Counted from the first letter of the stretch, positions 16,696 through 26,765 are shown. The stretch is DNA of 64,000 bases from Paenibacillus albidus (GCF_014644435.1 NZ_BMKR01000028.1:1-64000), one strand, 5' to 3'. The notes: a model not told the origin generated them from the letters alone. Made by a program: numbers and translations.

Positions 16696-17664
16696 ATGCT
16701 AAGTATTAAAGACGTAGCGCAATTGGCTGGAGTAGCTGTTGGAACCGTATCCCGTGTGATTAATAACTCGGGTGCCGTGAAGCCGGAGACGCGTAGAAGA
16801 GTAGAGCAGGCCATTCAGGAATTAAATTATGTCCCGAATGAAGTCGCCCGGAATTTTAAAATGCAAAAATCCAAAATGGTAGCGCTGCTGCTTCCGAGTA
16901 TTTGGCATCCCTTTTTCTCGGAGCTTGCCTACTACATTGAAGATGAACTGGATCGGGAAGGCTATAAGCTTATGCTGTGCAACAGCAGCGGCAAGCCGGA
17001 GAAAGAGCTGTATTATCTGGAGATGCTGCAGCAAAATAAGGTAGCAGGGATTGTGGGAATTACCTACAATGATATCGAGTCCAGTGTGAGCACCGATATC
17101 CCGATTGTGAGCATTGACCGTCATTTCAGCAAGAAAATCACATGTGTAACTTCGGATAATTATGAAGGAGGACGATTGGCACTCAGGGAACTGGTCAAAG
17201 CAGGGGCCCGGAAGCCGGCCTTTATGGGCAGTGTAACCGCTGTTTACAGTGAGACGATGAAGCGCAGAGAAGGTTTTGTCGATGAAGCTAAGGCGATGGG
17301 AGTGGACTATGTGGTCTACGAGAAACCCGATCCCGTGACTGACGATGACATCTATTACGGAGAGTTTCTCCGAGATCATGCGGATGTGGACGGAGTGTTT
17401 GCCATTACGGATATGTTCGCCGCCAAGTATATAGAGAGAGCACGTGAGCAGAACATCCGGGTACCGGAGGATGTAAAGGTGGTCGGATACGACGGCATTC
17501 AGGACCACGCTTATTTTCACCCGCTGATATCCACGATCAGACAGCCTGTAGAAGAGATGGCACGTATGACGATCCAATTACTCTATAAGAAAATCCGGGG
17601 TGAAAGCCTGGATCTGGAAACCTACCGGCTTCCTGTAACCTTTCGTCCGGGCGAGACCACATAA
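16696..17664 (+). CDS. LacI-family transcriptional regulator of fructan locus 1
   Basis: A 322-residue repressor. The N-terminal helix-turn-helix and hinge read IKDVAQLAGVAVGTVSRVIN and LNYVPNEVARNFK. The rest is a two-lobe sugar-binding domain with the GVFAITDMFAAKYIERA and VPEDVKVVGYDGI motifs common to LacI/GalR. AGGTGGG precedes the ATG. Operators with the same GGAAACGTTTC core lie before it (16640) and between it and the ABC permease gene (17680, 17719), so it most likely controls itself and the downstream import and hydrolase genes. The inducer would be a fructose-containing sugar, by inference from the genes it precedes. Confidence 0.85.
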   Translation: MLSIKDVAQLAGVAVGTVSRVINNSGAVKPETRRRVEQAIQELNYVPNEVARNFKMQKSKMVALLLPSIWHPFFSELAYYIEDELDREGYKLMLCNSSGKPEKELYYLEMLQQNKVAGIVGITYNDIESSVSTDIPIVSIDRHFSKKITCVTSDNYEGGRLALRELVKAGARKPAFMGSVTAVYSETMKRREGFVDEAKAMGVDYVVYEKPDPVTDDDIYYGEFLRDHADVDGVFAITDMFAAKYIERAREQNIRVPEDVKVVGYDGIQDHAYFHPLISTIRQPVEEMARMTIQLLYKKIRGESLDLETYRLPVTFRPGETT

Positions 17665-17679
17665 TTTTTTTGTTTCAAG

Positions 17680-17694
17680 TTGGAAACGTTTCAA
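17680..17694. promoter_or_regulatory. LacI-type operator 1
   Basis: TTGGAAACGTTTCAA, a palindrome with the same core as the site in the regulator's own promoter, located 100 bases before the first permease gene. Confidence 0.7.
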
Positions 17695-17718
17695 TTCCAC
17701 GGGACGTTTCGTTCAAAA

Positions 17719-17733
17719 TTGGAAACGTTTCAA
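17719..17733. promoter_or_regulatory. LacI-type operator 2
   Basis: A second identical TTGGAAACGTTTCAA, 39 bases after the first, about four helical turns. A weaker GAACGCTTCC follows at 17744. Paired sites on the same face favour cooperative repression. Confidence 0.7.
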
Positions 17734-17795
17734 TTTTATCCGAGAACGCTTCCAGAATAAACTGACACATGATTATAGAAAAGGGGAGTGAGCCA

Positions 17796-18746
17796 ATGGC
17801 ATCAAGAGACGCAGCTGTCAATCCGGTACATGTGAGAACAAACCGCAGGCTATGGACACGGATTAAACGTGATTACGAACTGTATCTGTTTTTACTGCCA
17901 ATCATCGTAGTGTATCTGCTGTTTAAGTATTATCCGATGTACGGGATCCAAATCGCCTTCAAGGATTTCTCGGCCAGCCGGGGAATCTGGGGAAGCGAGT
18001 GGGTGGGCTTCAAGCATTTTGTTGATTTTTTCAATGACTATAATTTCTGGCCGATTATCAAAAATACCGTGATTCTCAGCTTTTCATCGCTTGTATTTAG
18101 TTTCCCGGTTCCGATTATCATTGCGATTATGCTGAACCAGATGCTCGCCAAACGATATAAAAAATTTGTGCAAACCGTAATTTATGCTCCCCATTTCATC
18201 TCCACCGTTGTCCTTGTCGGCATGCTGAATGTATTCCTGTCGCCGAACAGCGGCATCGTCAATCACGTGATCAGCTGGTTCGGCGGAGAGCCTATTCTTT
18301 TTATGGCTGATGAGGGCTGGTTTCGTCCTCTGTATATCCTGTCCGGCATCTGGCAGGAGACCGGCTTTGCCACCATTATCTATCTGGCTTCTCTGGCGGG
18401 AATTAATCCGGAGCTTCATGAAGCGGCGGTTATGGATGGGGCCAGCAAATGGAAGCGGGTGTGGAATGTGGACATTCCCGGGATTCTCCCAACCATCGTC
18501 ATCCTGCTGATTCTGGCGCTCGGCAATATGATGAGCATCGGGTTTGAAAAGGCTTTTCTGATGCAGAGCGATTTGAATTATGCCACCTCCAATATTATTC
18601 CGACCTATGTATACGAGATGGGGATCCAGAAGGCCCAGTACAGCTTTTCGACCGCAGTCGGGCTGTTTAATTCCCTGATCAACATCATTCTGATCTTTAC
18701 GGTCAACCGGATTGCCAGAAAATTGACAGAAACCAGCTTGTGGTAA
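17796..18746 (+). CDS. Sugar ABC transporter permease, LplB type
   Basis: ATG 17796 is chosen because GGGGAGTGA precedes it. The 316-residue protein has the six-helix MalF-like fold of LplB permeases: LYLFLLPIIVVYLLFKYYPMYG at the first helix and the EAA loop near residue 215 (EAAVMDGASKWKRVWNVDIP), which docks the ATPase. It is the first gene after two LacI operators and is followed at 14 bases by the second permease and then the lipoprotein binding component. No ATPase gene is present here; such systems usually share an MsmX-type ATPase. Confidence 0.9.
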   Translation: MASRDAAVNPVHVRTNRRLWTRIKRDYELYLFLLPIIVVYLLFKYYPMYGIQIAFKDFSASRGIWGSEWVGFKHFVDFFNDYNFWPIIKNTVILSFSSLVFSFPVPIIIAIMLNQMLAKRYKKFVQTVIYAPHFISTVVLVGMLNVFLSPNSGIVNHVISWFGGEPILFMADEGWFRPLYILSGIWQETGFATIIYLASLAGINPELHEAAVMDGASKWKRVWNVDIPGILPTIVILLILALGNMMSIGFEKAFLMQSDLNYATSNIIPTYVYEMGIQKAQYSFSTAVGLFNSLINIILIFTVNRIARKLTETSLW

Positions 18747-18759
18747 GGGGGAACCAGCG

Positions 18760-19656
18760 ATGAATTCATTATTGAAAAGAAAGACCAGAGGCGATATGTG
18801 GTTCGATACCATCAATTATGTCCTGCTCACGATTGTGATGCTGCTGGTGTTGTATCCGCTTTATTTTGTACTTAATGCCTCGTTCAGTGATCCCGATTTG
18901 ATTTATTCCGGCGAAGTCTGGCTGTTCCCCAAGGGTTTTACGCTGGATGGCTATGAACGGATATTCAGTGACGCCGCAATATGGACTGGGTATGCCAATT
19001 CTATAGTATATGCGGTGGTCGGCACGGTGATTGGAGTTGCTATAACAGTCTTTGCAGCGTATCCGCTGGCCCGCAAGGACCTGTTCGGCAAATCGTTCAT
19101 CATGTGGTTCCTGCTGGTTACCATGTTTTTTAGCGGCGGTCTGATCCCGACTTATCTGCTGATTAAAGATCTGCATATGCTGAACACGATCTGGGCGCTG
19201 GTTCTTCCCGGAGCCGGGGGTGTATTCAACGTCATTATTGTGCGTACCTTTTTTCAATCCTCCATACCAGATGAGATGTGGGAAGCGGCTTCCATTGATG
19301 GCTGTTCCAATACCCGCTTTTTCTGGAGTATCGTCATGCCTCTATCCAAATCCATTATTGCGGTCATGGTGCTGTATCATGTGGTTGGTTTTTGGAACGG
19401 TTTCTTTGATGCCCTGATTTACTTGAATGACGAGCACAAATATCCGCTGCAACTCGTGCTCAGGAATATCCTGGTTCAAAATCAGGTGAGCACTGGAATG
19501 ATGGCTGATGTGGAGTCCTATGCGGCGAAGATGCGGGTCACCGAGCTGATTAAGTATGGAGTAATTATCGTTGCGAGTGTTCCGCTGCTCGTGTTATATC
19601 CCTTCCTGCAAAAATACTTCGTTAAAGGGGTGATGATCGGTTCCATCAAAGGATAA
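18760..19656 (+). CDS. Sugar ABC transporter permease, LplC type
   Basis: A 298-residue partner permease with six predicted helices. VLYPLYFVLNASFSDPDLI follows the first helix, and the EAA loop reads WEAASIDGCSNTRFFWSIVMP near residue 185. The C-terminus YPFLQKYFVKGVMIGSIKG is the hallmark of LplC/YtcP proteins. AAGGGGGAACC precedes the ATG. It completes the membrane channel of the importer in fructan locus 1. Confidence 0.9.
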   Translation: MNSLLKRKTRGDMWFDTINYVLLTIVMLLVLYPLYFVLNASFSDPDLIYSGEVWLFPKGFTLDGYERIFSDAAIWTGYANSIVYAVVGTVIGVAITVFAAYPLARKDLFGKSFIMWFLLVTMFFSGGLIPTYLLIKDLHMLNTIWALVLPGAGGVFNVIIVRTFFQSSIPDEMWEAASIDGCSNTRFFWSIVMPLSKSIIAVMVLYHVVGFWNGFFDALIYLNDEHKYPLQLVLRNILVQNQVSTGMMADVESYAAKMRVTELIKYGVIIVASVPLLVLYPFLQKYFVKGVMIGSIKG

Positions 19657-19739
19657 TTCCGGGTGAGCGGGGCAAAGGATGAGGTCAATCTGCCATGCTG
19701 TTATGTTTTCGATGTACATCCAAGGGGAGGTTCACAAAA

Positions 19740-21362
19740 ATGAAATCTGTATGGAAAAGCACAGGAATTTTAATGGTGGCTGCAGTATTTGCACTGGGCG
19801 GATGCTCGGGCGGAGGAAACGCGGTGAATCAGGAAGGTCAGGCGGATGACGCTGCCAATTTCAATAAGACCGGTCTGCCGATCGTCAAGAATGCGGTAAC
19901 CCTTAAGATGGTGTCTCCGAAATCTTCTCTTGCTCCGGTCTATTCCGAGATGGAAATCTTCAAAAGACTGCAAAAGAGCACGAATGTGGATATCGATTGG
20001 GAGAACATACCGGATACCGACTTTGCGGAAAAGAAAAACCTGCTGCTGGCCAGCGGAAACCTGCCGGATGCATTTTACGGCGCGGGACTCTCCGATTACG
20101 AACTGGCCAATTACGGTGAAGATGGCACCCTCATTCCGCTTGAAGATCTGATCGATCAATATGCGCCTAACTTGAAAGCGCTCTTAGAGAAAAGACCGGA
20201 TATCCGTAGCGCGATTACGGCACCGGACGGGCATATTTACGGGTTGCCGTCATGGGAAGAAAACGATCTGGGGACCAACCCTTTTTTTCATTCCATCAAC
20301 AAAGCCTGGCTGGATAAATTGGGGTTAAGCGTGCCTCAGACACTGGACGAATATACGGATGCTCTGCTCGCCTTCAAAACGCAGGACCCGAACGGAAACG
20401 GCAAAGCCGATGAAATCCCATTAAGCTTCATGCATATGCAGTGGTGTATGGATATCGCCGGAATATTCGGAGCTTTTGGCCTGCCTGACAACTTGGAGCA
20501 CCGCATTGTCCGTGACGGTAAAGTGATCTTCACGGCCAATCAGCCTGAATACAAGGAGGCGCTGAAATATTTTAACGAAAAGTGGTATAAGCAGGGATTG
20601 ATCGATCCCGAATCGTTTACTCAGGACGCGCCTCAATATCTGGCAAAGGGAAAATCAACGGAGGAGACATTGGGGTCCTTTATATGGTGGGAGATTGAAG
20701 AAGTTGTCGGCGCCGACCGCGGCAAAGATTATGTGCTGCTGTCTCCGCTGAAAGGACCACATGGAGATCAGACCATCGGACGCGGTAATGGCGGAGGCCC
20801 TGCACACGGCGCATTCGCTATTACCAAGGAAAACCGCTATCCCGAAGTCACCATGAGATGGGTGGATGAGCAGTATGAACCTTACATGGCTGCACAGATG
20901 CACTGGGGTCCGCTGGATGTGGTCTACAAAAAAGACAATAACGGTAAACTGGTCGCACTGCCGTTGCCCGAAGGAACATCGGCGGGTGAATTTCGTCAGA
21001 CGGTTGCTCCTGGGGCCGGTGCTCCCGGGGTCATCACCAAACAGGATTTGGGCGTTGTCGTTGACCTTGAACCCCGTGCCCAGCAGCGCGTCGATGATCT
21101 GAAAAAGTACTACGATCCTTACATGGAAAAAGAAAATTATCCAACCATTTTCTTTGAGCCTGACGAGCTGGATAAGATTAATCAGATTGAACCCGCACTG
21201 ATCAAATACGTGAATACACAAAGAGGCAAGTTCATTGTTGACGGCGGTGTGGATGAAGAGTGGGATAACTACGTGAAGACACTTGAAAAAATGGGGCTGA
21301 AGGAGCTGATGGAAATCTATCAGACCGGCCTGGACCGTTACAATGCAGCCTTGAAGAAATAA
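19740..21362 (+). CDS. Extracellular sugar-binding lipoprotein (LipO/YtcQ type)
   Basis: ATG 19740 is chosen because AGGGGAGG precedes it by ten bases. The 540-residue product starts with a lipoprotein signal ending LGGC, so it is anchored outside the membrane. NLPDAFYGAGLSDYELANYG and GLPSWEENDLG lie in the sugar cleft, and DPNGNGKADEIPL looks like a calcium loop. Large binding proteins of this type belong with LplB/LplC permeases and bind oligosaccharides. Here the neighbours point to fructo-oligosaccharides. Confidence 0.88.
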   Translation: MKSVWKSTGILMVAAVFALGGCSGGGNAVNQEGQADDAANFNKTGLPIVKNAVTLKMVSPKSSLAPVYSEMEIFKRLQKSTNVDIDWENIPDTDFAEKKNLLLASGNLPDAFYGAGLSDYELANYGEDGTLIPLEDLIDQYAPNLKALLEKRPDIRSAITAPDGHIYGLPSWEENDLGTNPFFHSINKAWLDKLGLSVPQTLDEYTDALLAFKTQDPNGNGKADEIPLSFMHMQWCMDIAGIFGAFGLPDNLEHRIVRDGKVIFTANQPEYKEALKYFNEKWYKQGLIDPESFTQDAPQYLAKGKSTEETLGSFIWWEIEEVVGADRGKDYVLLSPLKGPHGDQTIGRGNGGGPAHGAFAITKENRYPEVTMRWVDEQYEPYMAAQMHWGPLDVVYKKDNNGKLVALPLPEGTSAGEFRQTVAPGAGAPGVITKQDLGVVVDLEPRAQQRVDDLKKYYDPYMEKENYPTIFFEPDELDKINQIEPALIKYVNTQRGKFIVDGGVDEEWDNYVKTLEKMGLKELMEIYQTGLDRYNAALKK

Positions 21363-21410
21363 ATCTGAGGTTTGCAGTGCAGAAAATATATGGATAGATG
21401 GGGTGGCACC

Positions 21411-22922
21411 GTGCTTAATGTAAAGAAAAGTTATACCGAACAATTCCGTCCACAGTTTCATTTGACGCCGCCGGCGCAGTGGATGAACGATCCGAACGGC
21501 TTGGTTTTATATGAGGGTGAATACCATTTCTTCTATCAGCACCATCCCCATAGTAACGTTTGGGGACCGATGCACTGGGGACACGCAGTCAGCCGCGATC
21601 TGATGCATTGGGAGCATCTTCCGGTCGCACTGGAGCCGGATGAACATGGCCATATCTTCTCCGGGTGCTGCGTTGTGGATTGGAACGACAGTACTGGCTT
21701 GTTCGAAGGCAGCCATGGCTTAGTCGCTCTGTTTACCCACGCGGATCAACACCCTGAGACCGGCCAGCCGCGGCAGCGGCAGAGCCTTGCTTACAGCAGG
21801 GACAAGGGACGGAGCTGGAGCAAATACAAAGGGAATCCGGTCCTTGAAGAATCCGGCCTAATTGATTTCCGCGATCCCAAGGTGTTCTGGCATCAGGAGA
21901 CGGACCGCTGGATAATGCTGCTCGCTGCTGGTGACCATATTCGTTTCTATCAATCTGAAAATCTGCAGGAATGGGAGTATTCAGGTGAATTCGGAAGTAG
22001 GGATGGCTCCCATGACGGAGTCTGGGAATGTCCGGATCTGTTTGAACTGCCTGTAGAGATGAGCGGCGGAATTAGCAAATGGGTGCTGATTGTCAGTATC
22101 GGAGATCATCCCTCCTACCCGGAGGGATCGCGGACGCAGTATTTTGTCGGCCATTTCGACGGACGAAGCTTCGTGAATGAAGATTCCGCGAATTCTATTC
22201 GCTGGCTCGATCACGGACGGGATAATTACGCAGGCGTCACCTGGTCCAACAGTCCGGACGAAGACGGGCGGCGCCTGTTCATCGGCTGGATGAGCAATTG
22301 GAAGTATGCCAATCTCACACCGACTGAAAGCTGGAGAGGCGCGATGACATTGCCAAGATCGTTGTCACTGCGTGAGCAGGACGGTGATATTATACTCATC
22401 CAGACGCCGGTCCGGGAAGCAACCGGGCTTCGGAAACAAACGAAGGAGCTAAGGGGGATCACCCTTGCTCCCCATACACCTTTTAGAACGGAGGTTCAGG
22501 ACGATTTGCTGGAGATTGAAGCCGAATTTGAAGCCGGTTCTTCCAGCGAGATCATCATCAAGCTGCAGTATTCTGAGCCAAACGAGACGCTGATTGGCTA
22601 TAACTCCCGGGAGCAATGGCTCTATATCGACCGGAGCGCATCCGGACTGACAAGCTTTCATGAGGCTTTTGCCTGCCGGCATGGTGCGCGGCTGAGACCC
22701 TCCCAAGGAAGAGTGAAGCTGCATCTTTTCCTGGACCGTAGTTCCATCGAGCTATTCGCGGATGATGGCAGCGTGGTGCTCACGGATCTAATCTTTCCCG
22801 AGGGGACGGTCCGCAGTATTGAATTCAGTACAGATTCGGGTGAAGCCGTACTAACTTCGCTCTGCATTCATTCTTTGGATTCTATTTATGCTTTGGAGGA
22901 AACGTCATATGCCGGAAAATAA
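21411..22922 (+). CDS. GH32 beta-fructosidase
   Basis: A canonical glycoside hydrolase family 32 enzyme of 503 residues without a signal peptide, so it is cytosolic. GTG 21411 is preferred because GGGGTGG lies just upstream; ATG 21390 has no ribosome site. The catalytic triad is complete: nucleophile Asp27 in WMNDPNG, transition-state stabiliser Asp155 in FRDPK, and acid/base Glu206 in ECPD. A GH32 C-terminal beta-sandwich follows (LFLDRSSIELFADDG near 440). It should release fructose from sucrose-, inulin- or levan-type oligosaccharides imported by the upstream transporter. Its 3' end overlaps the next gene by 14 bases, so translation is probably coupled. Confidence 0.92.
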   Translation: MLNVKKSYTEQFRPQFHLTPPAQWMNDPNGLVLYEGEYHFFYQHHPHSNVWGPMHWGHAVSRDLMHWEHLPVALEPDEHGHIFSGCCVVDWNDSTGLFEGSHGLVALFTHADQHPETGQPRQRQSLAYSRDKGRSWSKYKGNPVLEESGLIDFRDPKVFWHQETDRWIMLLAAGDHIRFYQSENLQEWEYSGEFGSRDGSHDGVWECPDLFELPVEMSGGISKWVLIVSIGDHPSYPEGSRTQYFVGHFDGRSFVNEDSANSIRWLDHGRDNYAGVTWSNSPDEDGRRLFIGWMSNWKYANLTPTESWRGAMTLPRSLSLREQDGDIILIQTPVREATGLRKQTKELRGITLAPHTPFRTEVQDDLLEIEAEFEAGSSSEIIIKLQYSEPNETLIGYNSREQWLYIDRSASGLTSFHEAFACRHGARLRPSQGRVKLHLFLDRSSIELFADDGSVVLTDLIFPEGTVRSIEFSTDSGEAVLTSLCIHSLDSIYALEETSYAGK

Positions 22923-25170
22923 GGGTCTGCTTAAATACTGGGCATTTGATGAAGGGGCCGGAGACCGGGTGAAGGAAAACATCTCCGGGCATTCGGATGA
23001 AATCTATGATGTCTTTAAGCAGCCGAAGTTCACAGATAGCCGGGACCCGCAGTGGAGGCGGGGCGTAAGCGGGAATTGTCTGCTGCTGGACGGCTATTCA
23101 ACGTATATTGCCCATGAGGATCGGCAGGGGGATGGAGAGAATAGGCCAAACTCGCTAAGTGTCGGAGCTTGGGTGGCCCCGCGTTCTTATGAATGGGGAG
23201 ATGAAGGCAGACTATCCGCCATAGTGAACTGCCATGACCGGGAGAACAACCGCGGCTACCTGCTGGGCATGTATCGGCACGGAGCCTGGTCCTTCCAGAT
23301 CGGGCTCGAATCGGGGGAATGGGTAGAACTGTGGTCACCGGACGGATACGAGCTGCGCAAGAATGAATGGTCTTGCATCAGTGCTGTATTCGACAGTGAA
23401 CAGGGAATGATGAAGCTGTATCTGAACGGGGACGAGATTGCCTCGCTCGCTCTCCCTGCCGGTGCGAAGATCGCCCCTTCTCTGGACCGGAAGCTATTAA
23501 TCGGCAGAAATAACGAGAGCCTCCGCTTGGCGGGAGCCTTCCAGCTGCATATGTTCGCCGGCTTGATCGACGAGCTCAAGCTGTATGGCAGAGCGCTTCA
23601 GGCAGAAGAGGTAGCGAAGGCTTACAGAGTGATTTGTGATAACCATGGAGGAAAACATCCGGAGCTTGCCTATGATGAGATCAAGCTTGACCGGACCCCG
23701 CTGCTTCATGACAGGCACCGGCCGCAATATCATGTCAGTCCTCCGGCACACTGGATGAACGAGCCGCATGCACCTGTATATTTTAACAGGAAATACCATT
23801 TGTTTTATCAGCATAATCCCCAGGGTCCCTTTTTTCATCAGATTCATTGGGGACATTGGGTGAGTGAAGATCTGGTGAACTGGAGGGACCTGCCTGTAGC
23901 TCTTGCGCCGGAAAAGGATCATCTGGCTCCCGACGGCATCTGGTCAGGCAGTGCGAGCTATGATTCCAGCGGCCAGCCCGTGCTGTTCTTCACTGCCGGC
24001 AATAATAGTGTCACTCCGGATCAGAGCGTTGCTTTGGCCAGAAGCACCTATCTTCAGGACGGAGACTCCGATCTGGTACGCTGGATCAAACATCCGGAGC
24101 CGCTGATTGTGCAGGAGCAGGGCTTGGGGTTAACCCGTGACTTCCGGGACCCGTTCGTCTGGAAGGAAGACAATGTCTGGTATGCACTGGTAGGCTCCGG
24201 CGTGGAGGGAGCAGGGGGGACAGCACTTGCTTATATATCCACGGACATGATCCATTGGACGTACAAAGGGCATTTTTACCGTGCTGATTTCGGCAAATAT
24301 TCTTTTCTGGGTCCAATCTGGGAGCTTCCGGTACTTCTTCCGCTGGGAAGAGATGCGGCAGGTGCAGAAAAACATCTGTTCCTGATCAGCCCTGTAGGCC
24401 AAGGAGCCGATGTCGAAGTATTTTACTGGATGGGCACACTGGACCGCGAGATGTTATCTTTTACCCCGGATCAAGAAGAGCCGCAGCTGATCGATGTGGG
24501 AGACTTTCATTTTACCGGTCCGAGCGGAATGGTTGATCCCAAGACCGGCAGAGCGATCATCTTTACGATTGCCCAGGGTGAGCGGACTCCGGAGCTGGAA
24601 TATGCATCGGGCTGGGCGCATAACGGCGGCCTGCCGCTGAACGTATATCTGCGGGAAGACGGGCGGCTTGGCATCGAACCCATTCAAGAACTTCAGTCAC
24701 TTCGGGGCGAGCAGCTGATTTCAATTACCGGCAAGTCACTGAAAGAAACCAACGGACTGCTGGAACAGATCCGGGGGGATATGCTGGAAATTCGCTTGGA
24801 AATGAAAATAGATCACCAAGGCCGTAGCGGAATCAAAGTCAGAGTTACACCGGACGGTGAAGAAGAGACACTTCTGTACTATCATGCAGGAAAATCTTTA
24901 TTGGCGGCCGACCGTACACGCACAACGCTTGACCCGGAGGAGAGAACCAGAGGAATTCAAGGCGGAACGCTGGAGCTGCACGGCGAAAATCTGAAGCTGC
25001 ATATCTACCTGGACCGTTCGATGATCGAAGTCTATGCCAATGGGTTGAAAAGTCTGACAACCCGGGCTTACCCGAGCCGGAAGGATGCTCTGGGAGTTAC
25101 TCTGTGGGCAGATGGAGAGGCAGTTGTGCAGTCGCTGGAAATATGGGAAATGAAGCCGGTCTGGAAATAA
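22909..25170 (+). CDS. LamG-GH32 protein with an altered nucleophile motif
   Basis: ATG 22909 with GGAGG nine bases upstream gives 753 residues and no signal peptide. Residues 1-245 form a LamG/concanavalin-like domain (LLKYWAFDEGAGDRV, SVGAWVAPRSYEWGD, WSCISAVFDSEQGMMKLYLN). GH32 begins near 265. The nucleophile motif reads WMNEPHAP with Glu285 where GH32 normally has Asp. Arg-Asp413-414 (FRDPF) and Glu472 (WELPVLLP) hold the other two catalytic places, the latter replacing ECPD. A GH32 C-terminal domain ends the protein. It may cut a special fructan or transfer fructosyl groups. The giant wall protein at 26877 shares the same layout and changed motif. Confidence 0.85.
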   Translation: MPENKGLLKYWAFDEGAGDRVKENISGHSDEIYDVFKQPKFTDSRDPQWRRGVSGNCLLLDGYSTYIAHEDRQGDGENRPNSLSVGAWVAPRSYEWGDEGRLSAIVNCHDRENNRGYLLGMYRHGAWSFQIGLESGEWVELWSPDGYELRKNEWSCISAVFDSEQGMMKLYLNGDEIASLALPAGAKIAPSLDRKLLIGRNNESLRLAGAFQLHMFAGLIDELKLYGRALQAEEVAKAYRVICDNHGGKHPELAYDEIKLDRTPLLHDRHRPQYHVSPPAHWMNEPHAPVYFNRKYHLFYQHNPQGPFFHQIHWGHWVSEDLVNWRDLPVALAPEKDHLAPDGIWSGSASYDSSGQPVLFFTAGNNSVTPDQSVALARSTYLQDGDSDLVRWIKHPEPLIVQEQGLGLTRDFRDPFVWKEDNVWYALVGSGVEGAGGTALAYISTDMIHWTYKGHFYRADFGKYSFLGPIWELPVLLPLGRDAAGAEKHLFLISPVGQGADVEVFYWMGTLDREMLSFTPDQEEPQLIDVGDFHFTGPSGMVDPKTGRAIIFTIAQGERTPELEYASGWAHNGGLPLNVYLREDGRLGIEPIQELQSLRGEQLISITGKSLKETNGLLEQIRGDMLEIRLEMKIDHQGRSGIKVRVTPDGEEETLLYYHAGKSLLAADRTRTTLDPEERTRGIQGGTLELHGENLKLHIYLDRSMIEVYANGLKSLTTRAYPSRKDALGVTLWADGEAVVQSLEIWEMKPVWK

Positions 25171-25182
25171 GGAGGGACATGA

Positions 25183-26613
25183 ATGAAAGAATTTTTTTAT
25201 CGTCCGGACAATGCTTGGGTAGGGGATGTCATCCCCTATTATGAAGACGGAGAGTTTAAGCTATTTTATCTGCACGGGTGGAGAGACAACTACCGGGAAG
25301 GTCTCGATCATGGCTGGCATTTGCTTGGAACGAAAGATTTCGTGAATTACAGAGAAGATGGAGCTTGCAAAATTGAAGGCGGGACCGGCCATATTCTCAA
25401 AGTGGATGATGTCTATCATATGTTTTACTGTATTTTTCCCGAAGGGAAACAGTTCGCCTGCCATGCGATCAGCAAGGATCTGAAAACATGGGAGCCGATT
25501 CCTGAAGACACTTTTGGTCCGGATGGCGAAATTTATGAACTGGCGGACTGGCGTGATCCCTTTGTATTCTGGAATGAAGAAGAAGGCCAATACTGGATGC
25601 TGATCGCTGCCCTGGCGAAAGGACCGACGAACCGGAAAGGCTGCACCGGTCTGCTGACGTCCAAGGATCTGAAGCATTGGGAATACCGCGAGCCGCTATA
25701 CGCACCGAACCTCCATGTAGGAGCGCATGAGTGCCCGGACTTGTTCCGGATGGGAGATTGGTGGTATCTGATCTACTCTTCTTATACGGGGCGTTTCGGC
25801 ACTTTTTACCGGATGAGCCGGTCTTTAAACGGGCCGTGGATTACACCGCAGGAAGAGGCGTTTGACGGACGTGCTTATTATGCGGCCAAGTCGGTATCCG
25901 ATGGACAGAAACGTTATTTGTTCGGCTGGAATCCGACAAAAGATGACGATCTGTTCGGCTGGAACCCGCCGAAAGCCTCAGGCAAAGATTATGACACCTG
26001 GGATTGGGGCGGCAATATGATTGTACATGAAATTATTCAACGCCCGGACGGAACACTCGGTGTGAATGTCCCAGAAACCGTAGACTCTGCTTTTGCCAAG
26101 CAGGTGGCCGCGAACTTTCATGGAGTTGCCGGAGACTGGTCGATCACGGACGATGTACTTCTGTGCGAATCCCCATATGCGTTTGCCGGCTGTATCTCGC
26201 AGGAGGAACTGCCTGATTTGTGCAAGATTTCTACAGACGTTCGATTCTCCGGGGCGACCCAAGGACTGGGGCTTATGCTTCGGGCAGGCGAAAGTCTGGA
26301 TTTTGCCTACTACATCACGCTGGAACCCCATCGGGGCCGCATTACCTTCCGTGGACCGATTATGCAATCTGAGGAGGGAGGCAAAACCTTCCCTTACGAG
26401 GTCGAACTGGAACGTCCGCTCAAGCTGCTGCCGGAACAGGAATACGAGCTAAAGGTATTTATTGACGGTACCATTTGCGAGATTTATGTCGGCGGGGATG
26501 TGGCGATGAGTGCCAGAATGTACGATATTCAGCATGGCAAGCTCGCCATGTTCGTCAGCCAGGGCTCAGCGGAATTTAATCGGGTGAAGATTGAAACTGT
26601 AGGAGCCGATTAG
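25183..26613 (+). CDS. GH32-like fructosidase, copy 1
   Basis: A 476-residue cytosolic protein of the GH32/GH43 superfamily. It lacks the WMNDPNG sequence but keeps an equivalent Asp15 in AWVGDVIPY, Asp125 in WRDPF and Glu183 in HECPD, the three positions of the five-bladed propeller active site. The C-terminal half is a beta-sandwich (YELKVFIDGTICEIYVGG). AAGGAGGGACATGA precedes the ATG, 12 bases after the LamG-GH32 gene. Copy 2 at 34448 is nearly identical and a distant homologue lies at 44640. In all cases GH172 genes are in the same locus, which suggests that these enzymes work in sequence on unusual fructosides. Confidence 0.82.
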   Translation: MKEFFYRPDNAWVGDVIPYYEDGEFKLFYLHGWRDNYREGLDHGWHLLGTKDFVNYREDGACKIEGGTGHILKVDDVYHMFYCIFPEGKQFACHAISKDLKTWEPIPEDTFGPDGEIYELADWRDPFVFWNEEEGQYWMLIAALAKGPTNRKGCTGLLTSKDLKHWEYREPLYAPNLHVGAHECPDLFRMGDWWYLIYSSYTGRFGTFYRMSRSLNGPWITPQEEAFDGRAYYAAKSVSDGQKRYLFGWNPTKDDDLFGWNPPKASGKDYDTWDWGGNMIVHEIIQRPDGTLGVNVPETVDSAFAKQVAANFHGVAGDWSITDDVLLCESPYAFAGCISQEELPDLCKISTDVRFSGATQGLGLMLRAGESLDFAYYITLEPHRGRITFRGPIMQSEEGGKTFPYEVELERPLKLLPEQEYELKVFIDGTICEIYVGGDVAMSARMYDIQHGKLAMFVSQGSAEFNRVKIETVGAD

Positions 26614-26676
26614 GCTCTTAAATAAGAGCAATATATGAGCGCATCCGGTTAACTTCATGCTTTTCATGTTCATGTT

Positions 26677-26716
26677 AAGAACAACCATTTTTATTGAATG
26701 AAATGGTTGTTCTTTT
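26677..26716 (+). terminator. Rho-independent terminator of fructan operon 1
   Basis: AAGAACAACCATTT (26677-26690) pairs perfectly with AAATGGTTGTTCTT (26701-26714), and TT follows. Confidence 0.85.
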
Positions 26717-26750
26717 CACATAGATGTATGTGGATATTCACCCCCCCACA

Positions 26751-26765
26751 TTGAAAGCGCTTCAT
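26751..26765. promoter_or_regulatory. cre-like site upstream of the giant fructanase
   Basis: TTGAAAGCGCTTCAT fits the cre consensus with one mismatch and lies 112 bases before the gene, suggesting CcpA-mediated glucose control. Confidence 0.5.

Larger units (their letters stand above)
25183..26716. repeat. Segmental duplication, copy 1
   Basis: The gene and its terminator are repeated at 34448-35980 in the same orientation. Long blocks are identical in DNA; differences cluster in the last third of the gene (about 26085-26350). Confidence 0.9.
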